From the NCBI GenBank assembly GCA_023053575.1, contig JAKZAP010000005.1, positions 8,618,001 to 8,682,000 of the forward strand: DNA of 64,000 bases. Direction: 5' to 3'. The position numbers were made by a program, and so were the translations under genes. Positions 1 through 10,526 of the stretch are shown here, one piece after another. Positions within the stretch are counted from its first letter, which is position 1, and every line of letters begins with the position of its first letter. The notes below the pieces were generated by a model. That model was not told where the DNA came from. It saw only the letters and a program-made list of their open reading frames with translations, and searched no databases. This DNA is from Branchinecta lynchi. Its lineage: Eukaryota; Arthropoda; Branchiopoda; Anostraca; Branchinectidae.

Positions 1-114
1 AAGAAACTGTACAACTTGAACAATTCAGGACCCTAAAACTATTGTTTACCGAAGATTTTTGCTTGTCACTTCTTCACGAATTTGCTTCCGAATCCTAGTC
101 TTGGATTGGAGAAT

Positions 115-327
115 CTAGTTATGGGCGCAGTCCACGCAGTCAGGACCATGCCCTTCGTGGGGATTAGTAATGATGAACTCCCCGTTCCCACCTAAAACGG
201 CCCTGGCCTTACAGATTCCTTTCAAACAGACATAGTAAAAATTGTCATTCTTCCTGGTCTTGAGCCGAAACGAGAAACCGTCACCAATGTAAATGTTATT
301 TTCTTTCACACTTTTAACTATTTCCAT
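115..327 (-). CDS. Small FLYWCH-like zinc-finger ORF (70 aa)
   Basis: The ORF runs from ATG at 327 to TAG at 115. The protein has the look of a FLYWCH/WRKY-GCM1-type zinc finger: an aromatic stretch (FYYVC), a second Cys in CKAR a few residues on, a strand-rich middle (GEFIITN) and a closing His pair in HEGHG. Such domains bind DNA in chromatin proteins and in Mutator-like transposases, and are often encoded as separate exons. I see no partner exon or transposase domain nearby, so this is either a single exon of a gene that leaves the window on the left, or a transposon-derived fragment. The domain assignment rests on spacing and aromatic pattern only. Confidence 0.4.
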   Translation of the reverse strand: MEIVKSVKENNIYIGDGFSFRLKTRKNDNFYYVCLKGICKARAVLGGNGEFIITNPHEGHGPDCVDCAHN

Positions 328-1786
328 GATTATTTCTCTTGTAACTTAGTTGGGTTTCTGCAGTTATGGTTGGCATGGTTGCTGTTATAAACACTTTTAG
401 ACCATTTGATGACTGATAATCCCTTAGTCGCCGTGATAATTAATCCGGTTGGCGCTCGACACCCCATCAGAATATTGGGTCTGACCAGATTTGCCCCTAC
501 ACTCTGGACGAGCTATTCCTCTTGGGGATGTAAGATTTCCTGGGTGGCGGTCAACACCCTTTTCGCATTTAAAGAATAAAACTGAAACTACCTGCACAGG
601 CTACCTGAATGAAAAGGTGGCGGTAAACCGCGGTTGCGGTGGAACACTGCTACCTATTTCAAAGCCAGAGTTACCTCTATTTAGCATACATATGAGGCGG
701 GGGGGGGGGGGATTTCAGGAATGAAGAGTTCACTACGGGTCATGGATGAAATTTGCTTACTGTTAACAGTACTTTTCATCGTCTTTTCAAAATGATACTG
801 GGACCTTTGTAAACATTTGATTAAGATTTCTTCCTTATATACGCCCCCTGACTGCTGCGCTCTAGGGCCATGGAATAGCTTCGACTTTCGAGAGATCCGA
901 CCCTGTACAAACCCTACTTCCCCTTATTTATCATCCATTAGCCTACAGGAGGCACAAACCGATTGCGCCAGTATCGCAATCGTAGCTAAAATAATCATTA
1001 GCCAGAACTTTCATAGGATAATTAATACAAATTCTGTAAGATAATCTTCGAACGATACCATCCTATTAGCGCAGAAGTCATCATCTAGTCTTCGTCCCTG
1101 ATACCTCTTAATACCAGGAGGTCATACGGTCGGCAAAACCAATCAGGCCCATTGCGACTCTTCTCAGAGGTCTGGAGCCGCCAATAAAGCGGAAATGAAA
1201 CTCAAGACTCCTTAATGTAATTCCTCGATGTGCTTTATCTGGTAGCTATTCATGTGAGCCCGGATTTGACAATACGTTATTAATCACCCTGACAGAGAGT
1301 GGCTTGGACTAAATTTGATTGGCTATTAGACAATGCTGCTTAACAGGTGCTTTAGTCCATCGCTCATCAATATGTTGACTCAAAATTGTTAATTGTAACG
1401 AAAATAATGTAATTTATCAAGATAAGAACCGCGTGGTGTCCTTGATTTTGGTTAGGCGTCAACCTGGCGAAAGTGTCAATTGCGTTCGGGAACGATCAAC
1501 ATTCGCTTTGCTTCATCTGCTCTGATCACTTTTCCGGACGTTTATCGGACTGACTTATCTAATCCGGGAGACCTTGTTCATATCGTTTTGCCTATTAGCT
1601 TGCGAGGTTACATTAGTTCGTTAAGCTAGTTAAGGTATTTCATCGAAACTTTGAGTGTTCGTTTACCACTGTTGCGGCCGCTGTAGCCGGTATTCAGTTC
1701 ATAGTATCATTGTAAACTAAGCTCGTAGCACAAATCCGACGGACATTCCGGAACTCGGAACGCACCATTCATTAACTCAGATAATA
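328..1786. other. No recognisable gene
   Basis: Only short, unconvincing reading frames are present. A run of 12 G lies near 705-716. I see no transposon ends. Confidence 0.4.
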
Positions 1787-3105
1787 ATAATAATAATAGT
1801 GTGTATTCAGAAAAAAAAACCCGAAGGCCATATACACAAACACATTACATATATGTACGTACACAAACTTAAACAAATCAATGAATCTCCTAACAAAATT
1901 CAAGTTTTAATGCACTATCAATGTATCGCCCTACTTTACAAATTACCTGCGCAGAAGTACTTAGTAAGATACCAGGGAGGGCAACACTAAATCCCCAAAA
2001 CGTATCCTCCCTCAAACCTGAAAGCTTATGGCACCTAGTAAGGAAATGGTCTAAACCATCATCTTCAATCTCGCAAAAAGGGCAAGGTCGCCTGCTTCCT
2101 GGGTTCTTCCATTTGTCAAACATATTTTTTCTTCCCCGAAGTGGTAGACAATTTGCCCTCAACTGTATCCAATATGTAAGATAATGTGATGGGAGGTTTA
2201 ACTTAAAATAAAACTCTGACTCGTACACTCTTTTTATCTCCCGATAATATTGAAGGGTTTCTGACGTCCTAACTACACTATGCCACTTTTGTTTTTCCTG
2301 GTCTTCAAGGATACTTACTATCAGGCGTAGCATTTCTTGGTGTCCACTGGCAGGGCCTAACCCGCCGTTCCAAGCGTAAGACATTCCCACTTGGTCTAAG
2401 ACTGACTTGACCTGGAACGGCCAAGTTCTTTTCTTTCCAAGTATTAAAAGGTCATCATAAGCTGCTCTCAAAAGCCTACTGTCCGGCAGTTGAGTTATAC
2501 GCAGCCATGATTTTAACATCTGTTCTAACCTTTGTTTTCTAAGGGAAAAAATACCTAAATCTCCTTTAAGTACCTGAGTGTGGGTCGAATCATGTAGACC
2601 TAATAGCCGCTTATAATATTGTAGCTGGATTGTCTCTAGCTGGGCTGCCGCTTCAAAACCCCAAACCTCTGCGCCATAATGAACTGTAGACATTACTTTA
2701 GATTTAAAAATATTTGTGTGCATCTTCAAGTTCTTTAACCCGGTTAAAGTTTTATTTCTAAATATTGCTGCCACTGCTGCTTTCCCTCTAGTAGCCATTT
2801 CCTTTATGTGGGTACTCCAACTTCCATTGCTCATTAACCAGAAACCGAGGTATTTAAATTTAGAACTCACTTTTAACTTTTGACCTTTAAATGAAAACTG
2901 CGGTTCGGCCCCATTAATTGGTTTTCCACTCCCAAAAATAACTATTTCTGTTTTATCTACGTTGAGACAAAGCTTTTTTTAATCCAAATATTCCTCCATT
3001 AAATTTAATAAAATTTGGAGGTCTTGGGCCGATTTAGCAACCAGCGCCGTATCATCTGCAAAAAGCAGAACCGAAAGAGAAATTCTTCCCATATGTCGCA
3101 TTGTT
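1787..3105 (-). mobile_element. 5'-truncated LINE (non-LTR retrotransposon), RT C-terminal half
   Basis: Read on the minus strand, the copy starts inside the reverse transcriptase just before the catalytic box (LLFADDTALVAKS near 3060-3025). It continues through a thumb-like region (FKYLGFWL, then HYGAEVWG) to a C-terminal CCHC-type finger (CPFC..H..C near 2095-2040) and a stop at 1890. One in-frame stop lies about 90 nt after the FADD box, so the copy is dead even over the part that remains. A long clean frame (1890-2870, 326 codons) suggests it is fairly young. The 3' end on this strand is a (TAT)n tail at about 1783-1800. No target-site duplication was found. A diverged relative lies at 47105-47700. 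Confidence 0.88.
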
Positions 3106-3373
3106 CAAATCTGGTTATATTTTCTCCATCACTTTTCCGAGGAAAAGGGGAAGAACCAGGTGAGTCCTTCTCCGCCCCCATTCACTGAGTCCACCCCCCC
3201 CCCCTTCAAACGGGATCTCAGGATCTACCAGTGAGCATCACCCCAGGGGTGACCCCTAGCTATCCTCTGTGGTTGGAACCTGTAATTATTCTGTTTAAGA
3301 GTTATATCAATATTACGTGATGCCTCGAAGCTTTTCCTTCCATCAAAGCGTCATAAAAAACTGCACGTGCATT

Positions 3374-3548
3374 CCAGGGTTGGTCACCAAAAGTAACTTC
3401 GTACACCCTGGAAAGTAACCCAAAAGTATCTCAAAGTAACCCAATGTAACCTAATATAACCCAATGTAACCCACTGCAATGTAACCCAAAGTAACCCAAA
3501 GTATCCTGAAGTAACTCGTACACCGTGGTTCTTGGTGACCAACCCTGG
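3374..3548. mobile_element. Miniature inverted-repeat element with 8-bp target duplication (hAT-like MITE)
   Basis: The ends are a perfect 17-bp inverted repeat: 3374-3390 reads CCAGGGTTGGTCACCAA and 3532-3548 is its complement. Directly abutting both ends is the same 8-mer CGTGCATT (3366-3373 and 3549-3556), a perfect target-site duplication. The interior consists of about ten degenerate copies of GTAACCCAA. An 8-bp duplication is typical of hAT transposons, so this is probably a hAT-mobilised non-autonomous element. It has no coding capacity. Confidence 0.8.
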
Positions 3549-4677
3549 CGTGCATTCATATCCTTAGGTTGTAACTAAAATAGTCTCTAACCCCTCTGCT
3601 CATTGCCTGTCCCTCTTTGTGTGGTCCTTAAATTCGTTCATGTGCATAAAAAACCGTCAGTTTTCAAAAAGTCATACGATGCTCGTGAGCTTTTTTAATA
3701 ATACTACAAATAGATGTATTATTTCATTTTTAGTTTCTTTCTTGCTCGTGGTTTATTTCTATGTATCATGAGAGTGTTTAATGACCTTAATCTTGTCTCA
3801 TGTTGAAGCTACAAAACCTGAAGATCTGATCTGGATTCGATACTCACTTTTAACCAAATACATCATAGACCGGATCCGACTCCAATATAGCCGTTTATCT
3901 GTTCTCAGCCATTTTGGCTAGTGGCAAAAGTCTTCACAAGCTGGGTCCAAAGTCCGGACAACAGTACTAGAAATGGCGAAAACCACCGGCTTAACAAACT
4001 TCTCTACCAACTCATCAACTCCCTGTTGCACATTTAGCAATGGCCGATGACCCAACGCTTTCTTTCCAGTACGAACCCTCTGCACTGTAAAAACGAAATC
4101 CGTTTTCGAAGAGCGCTTTTTGTTGGCACTCCGACTCAGGGGCCTAACTGACCGGAAAAAAAGTGTTTGCCTCCCACTCGTCTTTCGGTTTACTGTAAAC
4201 CGATTCCGAAGCGACAGGGAAACTCTGTCCGTCGGAGTCCTCTAATCCGATTTAGGTTTATGATACACCTAAAGCATCGCCACTTCGATTACGGTTTATG
4301 ACACACCGAGTTCGGGGTATCCTTGACCGATATGTTTTCATCAGCCGTATGTGACTTTCTGACGGAGAGTTGCGCTCCGAAAACGGAATACTAGCACCTA
4401 CTGCCGTGCTACCTAGCGTCAATTTTTGGCTTTTTTTCGATCGCGGAAGAAAAGGAACGCCGAGAAGAAAAGAACATAGTGGAAAAGTCTGAAAGCTGAA
4501 AAGGATACTTTGGATTCTAAATACTGGAATCGAATTTGAAAGTTTCAGTCATGGTGAGATATGATATAAATGTGATACGCATTTGATTTGTCTGTTTTGC
4601 TGTGGAATGATGAAGAATGTGGGGTACATGAGTCATGCCTAAGCTGAAGTAATAGGCTACCAACTGCTTGCATAGAA

Positions 4678-4735
4678 ATTATACTTATACTTATAGGGCC
4701 TTTAGGCCAAGGCCCAGCTTATTAAACTCCTGTAC
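4678..4735 (-). repeat. LINE-like 3' tail remnant
   Basis: On the minus strand this short segment forms a GGCCT..AGGCC stem followed by a (TATAAG)n-type tail. That resembles the stem-loop-plus-AT tail seen at the 3' ends of the LINEs at 58474 and 61563. It is too short to assign to a family. Confidence 0.3.
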
Positions 4736-5173
4736 AGATATTGACCAGGTTTATGATAATGTTTTCATTGTAGGTTTTCATATTTTGACCAGGCTTCATA
4801 GGTTTCTGTTCAAGTTCTAATGAAGGCTTTGCAGCTCTGCTTGATTTTCCTTCTTCAGTTCAAGTTTTCATTGAAGGCTTTGCTTCATTTTCCATCTTCT
4901 GGTGGTAGATTGTCTGAGGTGGAGGGTTTTCAGGTGATTTCTGGAACTGACATGCAGTCTTCTTGGAATTTGTTAGATACTGTTTCAAGTTTGGTAGAAA
5001 AGTACCCGAGCTGCTGTATTTCCCACCTGTCACATGCTATTTTGTTTCAACTTCTCTGACTGTTTGCAGTCTGTGAGTCTCTAGGTTAGGTTAAACTTAA
5101 AGCCTACTTTGTAGAAAGTTAAAAGATTTGAGATTGTATACAATCTCAACCCCACCCCTTGTACCCTACCCCT

Positions 5174-5603
5174 GGTACAGGCTCCAGAACTGATTCCGGC
5201 GTAATTCAGAATTCCCTTTTTTTAACTCTTCATTACATGTACTACACTTACTTTAATTTAAATTTGTCAAAAAGTATACCAAATTAAAGAGAAAATTTTC
5301 CTCTTCTTCTTCTGTACTCGCATACCTTCGCTATTTGACCGAAACCTGCGTGCCGATCCAAAACACAAAGACCGGACCGTTCCCCTGAATCTGTGGTATA
5401 TTTGGTATCCGTGTCATCCGAGGTTACAGCTCTATTAGAATCGAAATTGTATCTACAAGAAAAGATTTGCCGAGGTAAACAGGATACAATAACAAGAAAA
5501 AATATCATATTGATATGTAGGTAACATAAATTTAGTGTTCTGCAGTCTTTTAGGCCTAGTCCGGAATCAGTGTTACACCGGAATCAGTTCCGCCTCCTGT
5601 ACC
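5174..5603. mobile_element. Inverted-repeat (MITE-like) element nested in the CACTA-like element
   Basis: The left end reads GGTACAGGCTCC..GAACTGATTCCGG and the right end, reverse complemented, reads GGTACAGGAGGC..GAACTGATTCCGG. This gives imperfect inverted repeats of about 35 bp around a 430-bp body. The short reading frame inside it (5284-5508, minus) has no recognisable domain. No clear target duplication was seen. Confidence 0.45.
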
Positions 5604-5967
5604 TGACCTCGTTTTTACACAACCTCAAATGTTGCTGCGAGAATGTTAAAAATTAAACTTCCATGCTGTCCTGACAGTCAAGAGGCAAAATCTGATGTTT
5701 TTCAACAGTCATGTGTCAAGGAAAGACTTCTCTGGAAATTTGAAATCTTGTTTGAGGTTGGGTACCTCTCCTATATACCATATGTTTCTGGCAGTGTAGT
5801 TACCTGATAAATACCAATAAGGTAAATGCCTAATTAAAATAGGGGTGGAAATTACTGGAGAGATTTTTTGGATTTCATAACTCGAAACCTTGTTATTTAT
5901 GTTATTTTCCAACTTCCAAGCCTAAAATGTGTGCAGAAGGAAATACTTAGCGAATTACGAATACTAC

Positions 5968-6370
5968 CTTTATTGTCACCGAGGATGAAAAGAAGTGAAG
6001 CATTTACTACTGTGCCATCATCCATTTCAACACCCCCGTTTTCAATGTCAAAAAGGTCTTGGACCAAACGGATAAAAATCTTGTCCTCTCCATATTTTGC
6101 AACATAGACGTTCCTACATAGTAAAACCAAACAAATTTGATCACTGGACGTTGGTTTATGTTTGGGGATGCAACCAAGTGACAAATACACAGCAAGCGTT
6201 TTAAGTTCAGGTGCTGATGATGATATTGGGTTTCCCGCATTGAATGCGTCCTGATAGATGATTATAAGTACAGCCTTTGGGTTTTCTTTGAAATACTCAT
6301 GGTTGCGATAAACTTCACCATCATAAATATCTCTAATGATGTCCGAGGATGTATGGTATATGTAACCTGA
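5968..6370 (-). pseudogene. Transposon-derived protein exon (YQD..NP / LGDN family)
   Basis: The minus-strand frame encodes about 130 residues, with an IIYQDAFNAGNP segment, a hydrophobic LAVYLSLG stretch, an IFIRLVQDL helix and an LLFILGDN motif. This order matches a large family of uncharacterised metazoan repeat proteins (from memory, YQD..NP..LAVY..LGDN), usually found with transposons. A good 5' splice donor (AAAG|GTAGTA near 5970) follows LGDN, and acceptor-like TTCAG sites lie near 6368-6400, so this is probably one exon. No neighbouring exon was found. The downstream part that normally holds further Cys/His residues is missing. Confidence 0.45.
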
Positions 6371-6624
6371 AGACAATATGCACTCTAACATGCTGATCTA
6401 CATACAAGAAGACCATGCTCACCAAAATCTCAATTATCAAGGTGGTATCTGAAGCTCAGTCTAAAAAATTATCTAGCCTCTACACTAACTAATTTATCCT
6501 GGACTTGTGGATTCCGTAGGTTGCCAAATAAAGTAATTTACATTTGTTCTTCTTATTGTCTTTGCCTAAACCCTTCTGCTTAATTTAGAATTTTCTGTAT
6601 CAGGCCTAAGTATGCTGTTTGGCG

Positions 6625-6725
6625 TCAGGACCGGATTCGGCCACGTTTGGGGGGATGGGGTGAAGGGGTTACCGGAAATTTGCAGATATGCTCCGATTTG
6701 AGTCAAATTTGATGGGACAAATTTT
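6625..6725 (+). repeat. Family A fragment
   Basis: The segment from 'gaccggattcggccac' through a G-rich run to 'ttgcagatatgctccgattt' matches the distal part of family A as seen at about 11760-11900. Confidence 0.55.
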
Positions 6726-7099
6726 GACCATATTAACTCATAGTATTATGGGTAACAGTAAACAGGAGAATTTCCTCTTTTAGGTACGTCCTTGAGATCG
6801 CCGAAAAAAAACCCGTACCAGAGGCGAGAAAGCTCTACGAAGAAATCGAGGAGTCCGAGGGTCGCCCCCGAGCATGCAAGAAAGCACAGCAAGCTGCATA
6901 GTTTTTCGAAGTTTTGAATTCGAAGTTTTAGTTTTTAATTGAGTTGGAGTTTTTAATTGAGTTGACTTGATAAATTTTGATAAGTTTTGCTTCAGTGTTA
7001 ATTTTCAACAGGCAGGCTACGGAAGGTGGTAGTCCTAAAAAGGTCAGAAGTAACCCGGAAACGAGCTACGATAGACCGGAAACGGGCAGCGGGTAGCCG

Positions 7100-7245
7100 A
7101 AAACGGACTGCAGTGATCCTGAAACTTATTTTATAAATCCTAAAATGGTTTGGATTAGCCCACAATCGGACGAAAACGGACTGCAGTGATCCTAAAAAGG
7201 ATTTTATAAATCCTAAAATGGTCTGGATTAGCCCGAAATCGGACA
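7100..7245. repeat. Direct tandem duplication (~72-bp unit, two copies)
   Basis: Two adjacent near-identical copies begin with 'acggactgcagtgatcctgaaa' / 'acggactgcagtgatcctaaaa' and continue through 'ttttataaatcctaaaatggt'. They lie inside the putative CACTA-like element. Confidence 0.7.
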
Positions 7246-7890
7246 GTATAAACCCGAAAACCAGCAGAAAGCGATGCATATCACGCCGGTTCCGGCGAAT
7301 TGCTCCCCAAATACGGTGTGTCGTAACCCGCTAAGGGATCAATTACTGTTGCGCGGTAGTCCGAAGTCGATTTACGACAATCCTCATTGGGTTTACCAGG
7401 TCTCTCGTGCATCGCTCCCACAACGGTTTACATGAATCCGCGACGTCTCCGAAAGAGGATTACAAAACCCCGTACCATCGCCACTCCGAAGTCGGTTTAC
7501 TGTAAACCGTCTTAGGTGAAACGGGAGATCGAGGCGCAGTAAACCGATGTAGGATTACGGTAAACTGCCTGCGAGATACTGCGGTTTACATTGAACCGAC
7601 GTCGGAGAGATTTTTTTTACAGTGTGGTCCGTAGATGCTGCTGGTCAGGAACAAAAATGGTCAACCCTCTTTTCCACGAGCGTCATGTTTAGTGATTACC
7701 GCATCTTTAATGCAAAGCAGAAGGCTGTCGGAAAGTTTAGGACATGCTGTTTGAATCTGCAACACTTTACTGGGAATTCCGTACTGAAACCCTCGCTTCC
7801 ATATAACATCACGGCTTGTGGCGACATAATCCCATCTTCTTCAATGCAAAGCATGGGGCTATACTAGCACTTGCATTGTTTTATTAATTC

Positions 7891-8572
7891 AACAGCAGCT
7901 ACGAGCTCATATGGCACCTGTTACAAGTAGCTGGTGCGAGAAACGATGAGTTCGTCACAAATAACCCCTTCAACCCCAATAGGATCGGACCTAGTAATAG
8001 GATACCTAGTTTCACTCGAGTTAGAGCATTACCGGCATTGCTTCCGATCATCTAGGGCGAATGACCACCTTCCAAGTTTAGATCCACTCGTTTGATACCT
8101 AGATGTGGCCACACTATTTCCGGTAACCCCCCTACAACTCCCCCTACCGCTGCCGAATCTGGTTCGGATCATCTAAAGCATCTTTACACATCAATTGATC
8201 ATGTAAAGCATCTTCTCTTACCACGTATCACTCGAATCTGAGCAGTCTTCCAAAGTTCGGGTACACCTCCCCACCGACTCCCCCCAAAGTCACTAGATCC
8301 TGTTAGGATTTGAAGTGGGTCGTCTGACACACGAGGTCTTTCCAAATAGCAAGTTTCATTAAGATCCGATCACCCGTTCAAAAGTTATAGATATCTAAAG
8401 ATTCTGGATTCCCTCTCCCTCTACTCCCCCACGATAGTCGGATCCGAGAAGTGATTGTCTCCAAGTGAATCTTTTCGGGTCCCTGATACGCCTGCCAAGT
8501 TTCATCGTCCTAGCTTATGTGGAAGTACCCGAACTAGCAAAACCCGGACAGACCGACCGACCTCTTTCATGC
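7891..8572 (-). repeat. Family A copy, internally shortened
   Basis: The left edge carries the family A 3' terminus (AGCAGCTACGAGCTCATATG, minus orientation). The right edge runs into GTTTTGCTAGTTCGGG and the GTCGGTCGGTC track, both read on the minus strand. The middle holds C-rich satellite subunits. Apparent reading frames here are by-products of the subunit repeat. Confidence 0.75.
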
Positions 8573-10526
8573 CGATGAACAATCGTCGAGTGCCTAGCGA
8601 AGGGACGGAAACGTCACCAGAGCTGTCCCCAACAAAAGGTGTTGATTGGTTGAAACAAGATTTGAATCATAGTTCGTGTAGCGTTTCTCGTTCTTCACGA
8701 AGTTCACTGGCGTGTTTTGGACTTAGTCATTCACAAAGAGTATTGGCTGACCGTTCCCAGTATAGATTAAATTATTTGCATATGACATGAATATCAGGCT
8801 AAACCACATGGACACCCCTTCCTACAAATCTCTTTGCATATCCCCTGGAGTTTTCAGTCCCGAGTGGATCGAATATGCGCCGAGGCAAGGTGCCGCATTA
8901 TCCTCAATTCAAAACCGTCAGCTTCCCACGAGGTTTCCGTTTTTGTGAAAAATCTCGTCCCTCTTTGCATAGGAGGCAGATAATAGGCCTGATTTGAATA
9001 GGGGGCCAGTTTCGAGTCGGCAGCTGGGCCGAACCGAACAAAAACCCGGATTAACTACACAAACTTAAAGCATCCTAGCCGGCTGTCGAATCTGCATATG
9101 CGAGCAGTTGACAACAATAGGACGGTTGAGCTGTGGAATGTTTTCTAAACAGTGAGCAGTCGCAGAATGTCGCGCAGGGTCTGAGCCACATAGGGATGTC
9201 TCCTTCGTCGCCACGTCACATGACTATCTCGCTCTTTGGCAGGCATGTGCAGATCTCTGGAATATTTTGCGGCCCTATATAAAGCCTCTTTTAACAAATG
9301 AGTGGTCTCAAGAACCCCACCTGGGAACTCAAGAGAGCATTGGCTCGGAAACTTACAAAGCCATAGCCACTTAGGCTACCTTCTATCCCTCATCATTAGC
9401 AAGAACGATAAGAATTCTAGTAGACAAACATTACACCATTACAACCACTTATGATCGCACTCTTTGACAGCTGGATTCTGACAAAAGGTCCTGACTTGAA
9501 CTAGCGACTTGAATTTGGTCGATCTAGAAATTACAAATGCGAGAAGGCTTCCCAATTAACCACCCTTCAGAAGTATACATCCCCTCAGCTGCTATAACAA
9601 GTTACATTCCAAGCTGCGAACGAAAACTATATCAGCCCTGTTTCCAGCTTATCAGCCAAACCGCCCATAGCGACTCCCATCCAGAAATATTAATCCACGT
9701 CTTAGCCTCGCGGACAGACGTGAAGTTGAATACGAATGTCACCCAAGCAATGCCGGCGGAGATCCATCCCGCGCTCGGCCCCGCATTCGAACGGCCTTCC
9801 TTCACCTTACTTCGTATTCATGACTTCCCCTCCCATATTCGAGGAAAGCCTTTGGCGAAATTCCGTCCCGAAACGAGTCCAATTTCCATTTCATTTGCGG
9901 ACAGGCTGATTTGATGAAGCTCTGACATTTTGCCCCTTGGCTCGGATCAAAGAAGACCAGAGTATATTGGTCACTGGACATTCTCTGGGACTTGAAGTGA
10001 TTTACCCTAAGGAGGAATTCAAGGTCCTCGTTTCTTCAAGGGGAGACATGCATGTGCGAACCCAATCAGGGAAGAGTACACAGAGAGGAAGTTTGGTGTG
10101 TTTGCACTCCTCCGGTTCGTCGAGCGCCTTGAAATGGGATTCGATGCTCTTTCGGTTGATAGCGAATGCAGACGATACGTTTGTTAACATCAAGGAAAAA
10201 AAAAACAAGACGTGGTACTGCCGACGGCCATAGCAATTTTCGGGATCACAGTCATAGAATGGAGTGCATTCCCTGGCCCTTACGGTAAAATCACATAGCA
10301 CCGCCTCGTTTACCCGCACAAGAAAAATTAAAACGACGTGGCAAACTCCTTTCCACCGAATCTTTGATCGTTCTTCTAAAGATTTGACAGCAGTCATTCA
10401 GACGCTTTGCATGCTTTATTTTGTCGGGATTGATGGTTTTGCAATGCCATGCGATGGGACTGAAACGTCGGCTGAAACTCGCGCCAGTGGAGTCCTGCTG
10501 GTCAAACCGAACATCGTTTTTTTTAT
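8573..10526. other. No recognised gene; two unassigned frames
   Basis: Frames of 125 codons (9537-9914, plus) and 131 codons (10002-10397, minus) occur here. Neither shows a domain, signal peptide or splice pattern that I can support. The minus frame has several Cys residues (for example CTPFYDCDPENC), but that alone is not evidence. Confidence 0.3.
9276..9284 (+). promoter_or_regulatory. TATA-box-like sequence
   Basis: CCCTATATAAAGCC is an excellent TATA-box match in a locally GC-richer stretch that includes a palindromic TCACATGA-like E-box region upstream. The 125-codon frame at 9537-9914 lies 250 bp downstream but has no recognised domain. This could equally be a dead LTR or transposon promoter. 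Confidence 0.3.

Larger units (their letters stand above)
4083..7624. mobile_element. Probable CACTA/EnSpm-like DNA transposon (~3.5 kb)
   Basis: The proposed ends are CACTGTAAAAA at 4083 and its complement TTTTTACAGTG ending at 7624, flanked by TG on both sides (possible 2-bp duplication). Inside both ends sit repeated, inverted motifs of the type CGGTTTACTGTAAACCG (for example near 4188-4205 and 7493-7510). This subterminal repeat arrangement is characteristic of CACTA elements. The interior carries a minus-strand conserved ORF at 5968-6370 and a nested inverted-repeat element at 5174-5603. The ends are short and the copy clearly decayed, so the boundary call is tentative. Confidence 0.42.

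Noticed and set aside
9537..9914. 125-codon frame downstream of a good TATA box
   Set aside because: No recognisable domain and average composition; the TATA box alone does not support a gene.
10002..10397. 131-codon minus-strand frame with several cysteines
   Set aside because: No signal peptide, repeated Cys spacing, splice signals or family resemblance; it overlaps another long frame on the opposite strand, so chance is the better explanation.
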